Shown one piece after another: positions 1 through 5,027 of a DNA stretch of 10,419 nt. The notes under the pieces were generated by a model. It saw nothing but the letters and a program-made list of their open reading frames with translations. It searched no databases and had not been told where the DNA came from. Source of the DNA: Hadesarchaea archaeon. Its GTDB lineage: Archaea > Hadarchaeota > Hadarchaeia > Hadarchaeales > Hadarchaeaceae. Position numbers and translations under genes: made by a program. The DNA is taken from contig JACIWF010000037.1 in NCBI GenBank assembly GCA_014361095.1, forward strand, positions 1-10,419, read 5' to 3'. The number at the start of each line of letters is the position of its first letter. The stretch's first letter is position 1.

Positions 1-1
1 A

Positions 2-397
2 TGGAGAACGCTTTCTGAGTCTGAAGCGCTGGATGTGATACGGGCGTGTGGTCACCCGGTTCGTCGCATTATTCTGGCGTTGCTGGAGACGAAGCCCATG
101 CGGAAATCGGACATCGCCAAGTACATCCACCGCTTTTTGGGGAAGAAGCACTCGCGCTCTCTGATCCAGCACCACCTCAAGCTGCTGGAGCGGGCGGGGT
201 TGGTTGGCTACATGGAAGATCCCGTGTCAACGAGCAAGACGAAGCTGGCCTATCTCGCCGCGAGGACCCGGATTCAAATCAAACCGGAGCCAAAACCCGA
301 ATCCTTTGATTTGTTCGCCAAAGACCTAGTCGAAATGGAACTCTGGCAGAGGTTCAAGGAACAAATTAGCAAGGAACGGCAGCCTCCAGCGCTATGA
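2..397 (+). CDS. Winged-helix (ArsR-like) transcriptional regulator, 5' end outside window
   Basis: This frame is open from the first bases of the window to the TGA at 395-397, giving 131 visible residues. The fold reads as a winged helix: an N-terminal helix leading into HPVRRIILALLE, a helix-turn-helix around KSDIAKYIHRFL and SLIQHHLKLLERAGLV, then a wing ending near TKLAYLAA. This is the ArsR-like pattern in which the recognition helix includes QHHLKLLE. The GTG at 35 could start the protein only by cutting off the first helix (residues SESEALDVIRACG), so I infer that the true start lies upstream of the window. The charged, proline-containing tail after about residue 90 has no recognisable domain. 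The role is probably DNA-binding transcription control; target and signal are unknown. Two receiver genes follow after 100 bases but have their own promoter. Confidence 0.75.
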   Translation, partial: WRTLSESEALDVIRACGHPVRRIILALLETKPMRKSDIAKYIHRFLGKKHSRSLIQHHLKLLERAGLVGYMEDPVSTSKTKLAYLAARTRIQIKPEPKPESFDLFAKDLVEMELWQRFKEQISKERQPPAL

Positions 398-429
398 AAA
401 CCTGCCGGCGCGAGCGATTGCTGACGGGC

Positions 430-447
430 GAAAAAGGAAGTTTAAAG
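430..447 (+). promoter_or_regulatory. Archaeal promoter (BRE plus TATA) for the receiver-gene pair
   Basis: A purine-rich stretch (aaaaaggaag, 431-440) is followed directly by TTTAAA at 441-446, which looks like a BRE and TATA box. This predicts a transcript start near 468-472, about 30 bases before the GTG at 500 and upstream of the GAGGGGTGA ribosome site at 483-491. The position fits separate transcription of the two receiver genes from the regulator upstream. Assigned by pattern only. Confidence 0.5.
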
Positions 448-499
448 CCAACCAAATAGGAAAATTAAGAGTGGCGAATGACCGAGGGGTGAAGATAGG

Positions 500-895
500 G
501 TGCCAAAAAAGAAGATAATGATTGTGGATGATTCTCGCGCCATCGTCAGGGCCGTTGAACTTTTGCTGGAGGCAGAAAATTTTGAAACGGTATCAGCGTT
601 CAGCGGGGAGGAGTGTCTGGAAAAGCTGGAAAGGGAAAAGCCAGACCTGATTTTGCTAGACATCATGATGCCGGGAATGGATGGCCGCGAGGTTTGCAGG
701 CGAATAAAGAAGACAAACAAGAAGGTGAAGGTCATATTCCTCACCGGGGTCGGGGTGCTCAAGACCAGAGGACTTTCCGCCCTCTGCCAGAAATTTCACG
801 CGGAAATATCCAAGGAGCTAGGAGCTGTGGATTACATCACAAAACCGTTTGACAACGAGGACTTGGTAAGGAGGGTGAAGCAGGCGCTGGGCTGA
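500..895 (+). CDS. Stand-alone response regulator receiver protein (CheY-like), first of a tandem pair
   Basis: The 131-residue protein is a single receiver domain with no output domain. Visible active-site residues are the acidic pair D10/D11, phospho-acceptor D54 in LILLDIMMPGMDG, the switch residue T82 in FLTG, and K115 in ITKPF. From family knowledge, such domains accept phosphate from a histidine kinase and signal through partner proteins; neither kinase nor partner is visible here. The GTG start is supported by GAGGGGTGA at 483-491 with 8 bases spacing. An oddity is the stretch between T82 and K115: 33 residues against 22 in CheY and in the neighbouring paralog, so about 11 residues are inserted in the beta4-alpha4-beta5 region that usually forms the signalling face. 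The next receiver gene starts 12 bases after the stop, so the two are probably cotranscribed. Confidence 0.93.
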   Translation: MPKKKIMIVDDSRAIVRAVELLLEAENFETVSAFSGEECLEKLEREKPDLILLDIMMPGMDGREVCRRIKKTNKKVKVIFLTGVGVLKTRGLSALCQKFHAEISKELGAVDYITKPFDNEDLVRRVKQALG

Positions 896-907
896 GGGGA
901 TTTCAGA

Positions 908-1303
908 ATGGCCAAAAAGATACTGGTGCTGGACGATGACCCAAGCATCAGCAAAGCGGTCAAAATACTGCTGGAAAGCGAAGGATTCAAGGTGAAGACC
1001 GCGCAGGATTGGCAGGAGTGCTTGGCCAAGCTGAAAAAGGAGAAGCCCGATCTAATCCTGCTCGACATTCTGATGCCCACGATAGTCGGCATTTCGGCGC
1101 TTCGCCTGATCAGGGAATCCCTACCCCAGACCAAAGTGATAATGCTCAGCGTTCTGGGTTCAAAAATTTGCAGACAGCTATCGAGCGAACTCGGCGCCGT
1201 GGACTTCATCACAAAGCCATTTGACAACCAAGATCTTATTCAGAGGGTTAAGCGAGCCCTTGGGATGAATGCGGCTCTTGAGCAGATCGAGGGCATGACC
1301 TGA
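908..1303 (+). CDS. Stand-alone response regulator receiver protein, second of a tandem pair
   Basis: A second single-domain receiver of 131 residues. It has the acidic pair D9/D10, phospho-acceptor D53 in LILLDILMP, a serine (S81) at the switch position and K103 in ITKPF. The ATG start has GAGGGGA at 894-900, overlapping the stop of the previous gene, which suggests translational coupling. The C-terminal half is nearly the same as that of the first receiver (ELGAVDFITKPFDN against ELGAVDYITKPFDN), so the pair arose by tandem duplication. Two points differ: the usual GMDG after the phospho-acceptor is replaced by TIVG, and a short tail of about 12 residues follows the last helix. Phosphorylation probably remains possible because the catalytic residues are kept. 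Partner and output are unknown. Confidence 0.93.
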   Translation: MAKKILVLDDDPSISKAVKILLESEGFKVKTAQDWQECLAKLKKEKPDLILLDILMPTIVGISALRLIRESLPQTKVIMLSVLGSKICRQLSSELGAVDFITKPFDNQDLIQRVKRALGMNAALEQIEGMT

Positions 1304-1310
1304 AATCGGA

Positions 1311-1330
1311 GACCGCGCAGTGGGGCGGTC
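1311..1330. terminator. GC-rich hairpin between convergent genes (possible terminator)
   Basis: GACCGC at 1311-1316 and GCGGTC at 1325-1330 form a perfect 6-bp stem around an 8-base loop. It lies just after the second receiver's stop and touches the stop codon of the minus-strand zinc-protein gene. No T-run follows, so a role in ending transcription is only a guess. Confidence 0.3.
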
Positions 1331-1622
1331 AGGGGTAAGCGAGCCCGCCCGAGGCGTTTGATTCGGAGACGCGCTTGGCCATGCAGTCGAGGCAAAGAGT
1401 TTTTATTCTCTTTCTCTCTCGATATCCGCGAATCTCACCGCGCTGCAGCCACTTCCCACAGTCCTCGCACCTGTAGGGGAAGAGCTCGTCCAGCATCGCC
1501 CTCAGCCTTTCCAGGCAGCGACGCGGATCCTCCTTGAAGTCCCTCTCGAAACTGCCGTCCCCGATGCTCTCCAAGAGCGCCCCGTGCCTGCTCCAGAAGT
1601 CAGACCTTTTTTCTCTCTCCAT
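1329..1622 (-). CDS. Small putative zinc-binding protein of unknown function (CxxC...CxxC)
   Basis: A 97-residue protein with no family I recognise. The C-terminal half carries two CxxC pairs, C52/C55 (RCEDCGKW) and C77/C80 (LCLDCMAK), separated by a basic loop rich in R and K. This is the layout of a four-cysteine zinc ribbon, and the basic loop suggests nucleic-acid contact. The N-terminal half is predicted to be helical and charged (PRRCLERLRAMLDELFP). A strong AAGGAGG ribosome site lies at 1634-1640, 11 bases upstream of the ATG, inside the end of the preceding gene; the two genes overlap by 23 bases. The paired cysteines and this ribosome site make it a likely real gene. It probably forms a two-gene unit with its neighbour. 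Function not assigned. Confidence 0.65.
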   Translation of the reverse strand: MEREKRSDFWSRHGALLESIGDGSFERDFKEDPRRCLERLRAMLDELFPYRCEDCGKWLQRGEIRGYRERKRIKTLCLDCMAKRVSESNASGGLAYP

Positions 1623-1869
1623 CCGATCCCCATCCTCCTTTTAGCCTAACTGATCTATTGCGTTTTCCCGAAAAACCGAAAAATTCTGGCCGGCGCGATA
1701 GCTGCAGCCAAACGGAGAGGCGACCCAAGAACTCCCAGGGTTCAAGCTCGTCCGGCTCGTTCAAAAGTAACTCTCGAAGCAGCGCCGAGGCCGGCAGCTC
1801 AGCGGCAAATTGTTTGAGAAGCCTCAGCGACACCTTCCGCGATCCGCGCTCAGGTTCGGAGTTTTGCAT
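1600..1869 (-). CDS. Small hypothetical protein, overlaps the downstream zinc-protein gene
   Basis: An 89-residue protein with no family I recognise. Residues 14-58 look like two or three amphipathic, leucine-rich helices (LLKQFAAELP, LLRELLLNEPDELEPWEF, LSVWLQLSRRP), followed by a basic, glycine-rich tail. There is no signal peptide, membrane segment or metal motif. The ATG at 1869 is the only likely start; GGGG ends about 4 bases upstream and a TATA-like TTTTTATGCG sits about 30 bases upstream. Its last 23 bases overlap the next gene and contain that gene's AAGGAGG ribosome site, which favours translational coupling. The opposite strand is also open here (1658-1912), but without a ribosome site or a protein-like pattern. 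The two products could act together, but that is inference. Confidence 0.5.
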   Translation of the reverse strand: MQNSEPERGSRKVSLRLLKQFAAELPASALLRELLLNEPDELEPWEFLGRLSVWLQLSRRPEFFGFSGKRNRSVRLKGGWGSDGERKKV

Positions 1870-1897
1870 GGTTCCCCGAAAGCGGGATGTGACGGCG

Positions 1898-1908
1898 GTT
1901 TTTATGCG
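1898..1908 (-). promoter_or_regulatory. TATA-like box for the 1869-1329 gene pair
   Basis: On the minus strand this reads cgcataaaaac, an A/T core whose centre lies about 33 bases before the ATG at 1869. Archaeal spacing would put the transcript start roughly 5-10 bases before the ATG, giving a very short leader. Weak, pattern only. Confidence 0.3.
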
Positions 1909-1929
1909 ATAACACGGGATGTCCTGGAA

Positions 1930-1969
1930 GGGTTCAACCCCGCTTCGGCGGCATTTTCAGATTCTGAAA
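1930..1969. repeat. Cluster of three short palindromes in the tRNA-Arg 3' spacer
   Basis: Three perfect inverted repeats sit in 40 bases: GGGTT-c-AACCC (1930-1940), CCGC-TTCG-GCGG (1940-1951, a UUCG tetraloop hairpin if transcribed on the plus strand), and TTTCAGA-t-TCTGAAA (1955-1969, a 15-base dyad with a one-base centre). They lie between the tRNA-Arg gene and the promoter of the minus-strand pair. They could be operators for that pair, processing or termination elements for the tRNA transcript, or chance. Confidence 0.4.
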
Positions 1970-1991
1970 TAGGGACTTGAACCCAAATTTA

Positions 1992-2068
1992 TGGCGGGCC
2001 CGTCGGGATTTGAACCCGAGTCCTAAGCTCCGCAGGCTCATGTCCTATCCAGGCTAGACTACGGGCCC
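1992..2068 (-). tRNA. tRNA-Arg (anticodon GCG), CCA encoded
   Basis: The minus strand folds into a full cloverleaf. The acceptor stem GGGCCCG pairs with CGGGCCC. The D stem is GTCT/GGAC with A in the D loop after GG (the A20 arginine identity element). The anticodon stem TGAGC/GCTTA closes a loop CTGCGGA, placing GCG at 2031-2033. The variable loop has four bases, and the T arm is TCGGG-TTCAAAT-CCCGA. The discriminator is G (1995) and CCA is encoded at 1992-1994. No intron is present. Anticodon GCG reads arginine codons CGC and CGU. The 74-base body has no mismatch in the acceptor or T stem, so the gene looks functional. Confidence 0.97.
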
Positions 2069-2090
2069 GTTTATCAAATTGTCGCTCGAA

Positions 2091-2106
2091 GTTTTAATTT
2101 AATAAG
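2091..2106 (-). promoter_or_regulatory. TATA box for tRNA-Arg
   Basis: An A/T-only core (2093-2105, ttttaatttaata on the plus strand) is centred about 30 bases upstream of the tRNA 5' end at 2068. That is the spacing expected for an archaeal tRNA promoter with a transcript start close to the mature 5' end. The near-symmetric core could also serve rightward transcription. Confidence 0.5.
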
Positions 2107-2228
2107 GTGCTTGAGCCCAGCCGCTTATCTTAGAACGAACGTCTAAATTCAGGCTGAAGAGTGGACATGGAAAAACCTCCAACTTTTCGAAGGTTCGGGC
2201 AAGCCCGTCTGATCGCCGAAGGCCTCAA
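2101..2228. other. Spacer between divergent tRNA and zinc-ribbon genes, with small hairpins
   Basis: No gene is convincing here. The spacer holds a 5-bp stem CGGGC-AA-GCCCG at 2196-2207 and, just before it, AACCT (2174-2178) facing AGGTT (2191-2195). A 24-codon frame starting ATG at 2167 and ending TGA at 2239-2241 has only a weak ribosome site, so I do not call it a gene. Confidence 0.3.
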
Positions 2229-2237
2229 TTTTTATAG
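2229..2237 (+). promoter_or_regulatory. TATA box for the zinc-ribbon / aEF-1 beta operon
   Basis: TTTTTATAG lies about 34 bases before the ATG at 2267. Archaeal spacing predicts a transcript start near 2258-2260 and a leader under 10 bases. That agrees with the lack of a clear Shine-Dalgarno before this gene, so it may be translated as a near-leaderless message. Confidence 0.5.
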
Positions 2238-2266
2238 CTGATGATACCAACGAATATGGCGAGACC

Positions 2267-2431
2267 ATGGTGAATGTGTGCACCTCTTGCAACCGAGACA
2301 TCCCACAGGGGGAAATCGTGGTGAGGTTCCCCTGCCCCAGTTGTGGCGAGGTGGAGATCCTGCGCTGCGCCAAATGCAGGCGCCTGAGCAATCCCTATCG
2401 CTGTCCCAAATGTGGGTTCACCGGACCGTGA
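2267..2431 (+). CDS. Small zinc-ribbon protein with four CPxCG-like motifs (HVO_2753-like)
   Basis: A 54-residue protein carrying four CxxC knuckles: CTSC (5-8), CPSCG (23-27), CAKC (34-37) and CPKCG (46-50). That is enough for two zinc sites. This matches the small archaeal zinc-finger family represented by Haloferax HVO_2753, whose gene is commonly found next to aEF-1 beta, as it is here, and which is annotated as an RNA-binding protein involved in translation. The molecular role is not firmly known. The start is the ATG at 2267: the ATGs at 2241 and 2256 are in other frames, and no in-frame start lies between 2267 and the TATA box. The gene is too short for many gene callers. aEF-1 beta begins 9 bases after the stop, and its ribosome site GAGGT overlaps this gene's TGA, so the two are almost certainly cotranscribed. 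Confidence 0.95.
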   Translation: MVNVCTSCNRDIPQGEIVVRFPCPSCGEVEILRCAKCRRLSNPYRCPKCGFTGP

Positions 2432-2440
2432 GGTATCGAG

Positions 2441-2698
2441 ATGGCCGAGGTAGCTGTTACTCTGCAGGTTATGCCCGAGAGCGCCGAGGTTGATTTGAAT
2501 CAGCTTGAGGCCCAGATCCGGCAGCGCGTCAAAGTTCACTCGGTTTCCCGGGAGCCGATAGCTTTCGGGCTGGAGGCGCTGAAAATCGTCGCCGTCGTTG
2601 AAGACGCTGCGGGTGGAACCGAGCCACTGGAGAATGAAATTTTGGGGATTCCCGGGGTAGGTAACGTTCAGGTCACCGGCATAACGAGGCTTTTGTGA
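2441..2698 (+). CDS. Elongation factor 1-beta (aEF-1 beta), guanine nucleotide exchange factor
   Basis: Archaeal EF-1 beta exchanges GDP for GTP on EF-1 alpha during translation elongation. The protein has 85 residues, close to the usual 85-92, and consists of the single exchange domain. It begins MAEVAVTLQVMPESAEVDL, keeps EPIAFGLEALKIVAVVED in the middle, and ends with the GVGNVQVTGITRLL strand typical of the family. The ATG at 2441 is preceded by GAGGT (2430-2434) with 6 bases spacing. It is the second gene of an operon with the zinc-ribbon protein; the cysteine desulfurase starts 94 bases downstream and may be read from the same transcript, since no strong TATA box is seen between them. 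Confidence 0.96.
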   Translation: MAEVAVTLQVMPESAEVDLNQLEAQIRQRVKVHSVSREPIAFGLEALKIVAVVEDAAGGTEPLENEILGIPGVGNVQVTGITRLL

Positions 2699-2776
2699 GC
2701 TTTAGTCCGGTTGACAGTGGCGGCCCAGAAGGAAAGTAGATTAAGGCAGGAAGGATCATTTAGTCTTGGTTCAAGC

Positions 2777-2784
2777 GGGAGGGG
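2777..2784 (+). promoter_or_regulatory. Ribosome binding site that decides the cysteine desulfurase start
   Basis: GGGAGGGG lies 8 bases before TTG at 2793, a better-placed site than the one before the alternative in-frame TTG at 2766 (weak AAGGA at 2751-2755). It favours the shorter protein. Confidence 0.55.
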
Positions 2785-2792
2785 CTGAGATC

Positions 2793-4001
2793 TTGTCTAA
2801 AAGCGTTGAGGAGGTTAGGGCAGAGATACCGTTTTTGCGCACGGGGATCATCTACCTCGACAACGCGGCCACCACCCCGACACCAGAACCAGTGATTGAG
2901 ACGATGCTGGCCTATTATCGTGAGTTCAGCGCCAATGTCGGCCGGGGGTTGCACCGCGCCGCCAGACGAGCCACTGAGGAATTCGAGGCGGCCCGTGAAA
3001 AGATCGCCAGGGTTATCGGCGCCAAGCCCAATGAGATAATCTTCACCAAAAACACGACCGAGGCCATAAATATAGTTGCCCGCGGGCTGAACCTGGAGAG
3101 CGGGGATAAGGTGGTAACCTCGGTGTTTGAGCACCACAGCAATCTTCTACCGTGGCAGCGGCTGGAGAAGGAGCGCGGCATCAGGCTGGAGGTGGTCGGA
3201 AGCTCCAAAGAATGCCTGCTCGATCCTGCCGAGTTTGAAGCGGTGTTGGATCAAAAGACCCGCCTCATAACCACCCACCAGGTTTCCAACGCGATCGGCA
3301 GCATTCAGCCGGTTGAGGAGATCGGGAAGCTGGCCCGGGATCACGGAGTTCTCTTCCTAGTCGATGCGGCTCAATCGGTGGGTCACATGCCGGTTGACGT
3401 TCGCAGGATTGGTTGTGACTTTTTGGCGGCGCCGGGCCACAAGGGGCTGCTTGGACCGCAGGGGACGGGTTTCCTCTACGTCCGGGAGGACAGGATTGCT
3501 GAGCTCGAGCCGCTCTTGACGGGAGGGGGGATAGTGGAGAACGTTGAGCTACACAGCGCCAAATTGGTCGAGCCTCCTCAGCGATTCGACGCCGGGACGC
3601 CGAACATCCCGGGCATCATCGGCCTAGGGAGGGCCTGCGAGTATGTGCTGGATATAGGCATTGAGAGGATTGCTGAAAGGGAGAGGAAGCTCACCGAGCT
3701 TATGCTTGAGATAGGAAAAAACAGCCAGGTCGAGGTCTACGGCCCGAGGGACTTGGAGCGGCGCGGAGGGGTGGTCAGCTTCAACATCAGCGGGCTCAGT
3801 TCTCATGAGGTGGCCTCCATGCTCGATGAGCTGGCCAAGATCGCGGTGCGTTCGGGGCACCACTGTGCTCAACCGGCGCTGCGGCACCTGAGGGTTAACG
3901 GCACCGCCCGCGCTTCGGTCCACTATTTCAATCTGGAGAGCGAAATCGAGAAATTTGTTGAGGTGGTGGTGCAGATAGCAAGGGAGCTGGGGGCCTCATA
4001 G
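2793..4001 (+). CDS. Cysteine desulfurase (class V aminotransferase, SufS/CsdA type)
   Basis: A PLP enzyme that removes sulfur from cysteine as a protein-bound persulfide for Fe-S clusters or tRNA thiolation. Numbering from TTG 2793 (402 residues): LDNAATT near the N-terminus, H115 in FEHHSN that stacks on PLP, D191 in LVDAAQSVGH, the PLP lysine K217 in APGHKGLLGPQGTGF, and catalytic C358 in RSGHHCAQP. The RSGHHC context and short loop fit group II (SufS-like) enzymes. An in-frame TTG at 2766 would add nine residues, but GGGAGGGG 8 bases before 2793 favours the later start. No SufBCD, IscU or thiolation gene is nearby, so the acceptor is unknown. The last six bases overlap tail-to-tail with the deacetylase-family gene. 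Confidence 0.95.
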   Translation: MSKSVEEVRAEIPFLRTGIIYLDNAATTPTPEPVIETMLAYYREFSANVGRGLHRAARRATEEFEAAREKIARVIGAKPNEIIFTKNTTEAINIVARGLNLESGDKVVTSVFEHHSNLLPWQRLEKERGIRLEVVGSSKECLLDPAEFEAVLDQKTRLITTHQVSNAIGSIQPVEEIGKLARDHGVLFLVDAAQSVGHMPVDVRRIGCDFLAAPGHKGLLGPQGTGFLYVREDRIAELEPLLTGGGIVENVELHSAKLVEPPQRFDAGTPNIPGIIGLGRACEYVLDIGIERIAERERKLTELMLEIGKNSQVEVYGPRDLERRGGVVSFNISGLSSHEVASMLDELAKIAVRSGHHCAQPALRHLRVNGTARASVHYFNLESEIEKFVEVVVQIARELGAS

Positions 4002-5024
4002 CGACCATTTCTCAGCGAGCGCCATCTTTATCTCATCGATAACTTTCAAGCGTGTCCTTTCCTCAGGCGGCGTGAATTTTTCGCCCTGCATTGCCCGGAC
4101 CACGTAAACAACGCCGCTGGCAAGGGCCTCCAGGTCATAGCCTCCCTCCAGCAGAAAGACCACCCTGCCGCGGCACCACTTTTCCGCCTGATTGATCACG
4201 GTGCTGGCCAGCCAACCGTAGGCCTGAGTGGACAGGTGCAGGCCGGTCAGGGGATCGTCGAAGTGGGCGTCAAACCCGGCCGAGACGGCGAAGAAATCAG
4301 GTTGAAACTTTTCGCAAATGGGGATGAAGAGCTCCTCCATCGCCATCCAGTACTCGATATCTCCGCTGCCGGGTTGCATTGGCACGTTTACCTTCAGCCC
4401 CCTGCCCTTCCCCTCGCCGATTTCCTCGGGAAAACCGGTTCCGGGATACAGGGTCAGCGGGTGCTGGTGCAGCGACATGTAGAGCACGCTGGGATCCTCG
4501 TAGAATATTTCCTGCGTCCCGTTGCCGTGGTGGGCATCGAAGTCGAGCACAAAGATCCTCTTCAGTTTAAAGTCCAGCTTCAGACGTTCGATCATTATGG
4601 CGATGTTGTTGAAGTAGCAGAAACCCCCGCCGTGGCTTCTGCAGGCGTGGTGCCCCGGTGGCCTCACCAGGGCGAAGGCATTTTTGGCCTCACCCGACAT
4701 CACCAAGTTGCCTGCCTCGATGGCACCACCAGCGGCGAGCAGCGCCAGCTCAAAGGTATTTTTTTTCGCCGGGGTGTCGCCGTCAATCGGCCTTTCAACC
4801 GCGCTCAATTTTTCCACGAGTGAGATGTAGTCCGGATCATGGACCAGCTTGATGTCCTCCCTTTTTGCCGGACGGGGATTGACCACCTTGATTTCCGGGG
4901 TATCCCAGAGATTGAACCTCTTGAGCCCGTTGACGATGGCCTTGAGACGCTCCGGCCTTTCCGGGTGACCCAATCCGGGGTTATGCTCCAGGTACTTTTC
5001 CGAGTAAACGAGCGCGGTTCTCAT
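3996..5024 (-). CDS. Histone deacetylase family protein (AcuC / acetylpolyamine amidohydrolase-like)
   Basis: A zinc hydrolase of the class I/II deacetylase fold; members remove acetyl groups from lysine side chains or polyamines. The 342 residues carry the complete active site: H125/H126 in RPPGHHA, zinc ligands D163 and H165 in DFDAHHGNGT, zinc ligand D252 in SAGFDAH, and the transition-state tyrosine Y296 in LLEGGY. The N-terminal HPERPERL signature is also present. The natural substrate in archaea is not settled (chromatin proteins, metabolic enzymes or polyamines), and the sequence cannot choose. The ATG at 5024 has GGGGA at 5033-5037, inside the end of dph6, whose stop is 3 bases upstream, so the two form an operon. 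Cytoplasmic; no signal peptide or membrane segment. Confidence 0.95.
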   Translation of the reverse strand: MRTALVYSEKYLEHNPGLGHPERPERLKAIVNGLKRFNLWDTPEIKVVNPRPAKREDIKLVHDPDYISLVEKLSAVERPIDGDTPAKKNTFELALLAAGGAIEAGNLVMSGEAKNAFALVRPPGHHACRSHGGGFCYFNNIAIMIERLKLDFKLKRIFVLDFDAHHGNGTQEIFYEDPSVLYMSLHQHPLTLYPGTGFPEEIGEGKGRGLKVNVPMQPGSGDIEYWMAMEELFIPICEKFQPDFFAVSAGFDAHFDDPLTGLHLSTQAYGWLASTVINQAEKWCRGRVVFLLEGGYDLEALASGVVYVVRAMQGEKFTPPEERTRLKVIDEIKMALAEKWSL

Positions 5025-5027
5025 GGT

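Noticed and set aside
1..18. ATG at the first base of the window as a gene start
   Set aside because: It runs ATG GAG AAC GCT TTC TGA, a five-codon frame; the regulator gene uses the next frame, which is open to the left edge.
1658..1912. Plus-strand open frame opposite the small hypothetical gene
   Set aside because: Serine- and arginine-rich low-complexity product, no ribosome site or promoter; the minus-strand frame has protein-like helices and is coupled to the zinc-protein gene.
2239..2245. C-box-like CTGATGA before the zinc-ribbon gene
   Set aside because: The first base is not a purine and no D box follows at a usable distance, so a C/D sRNA is not supported.
4236..4823. Long plus-strand open frame (195 codons) inside the deacetylase-family gene
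   Set aside because: It lies wholly antisense to a gene with a complete catalytic motif set, has no ribosome site, and its product shows no recognisable domain.
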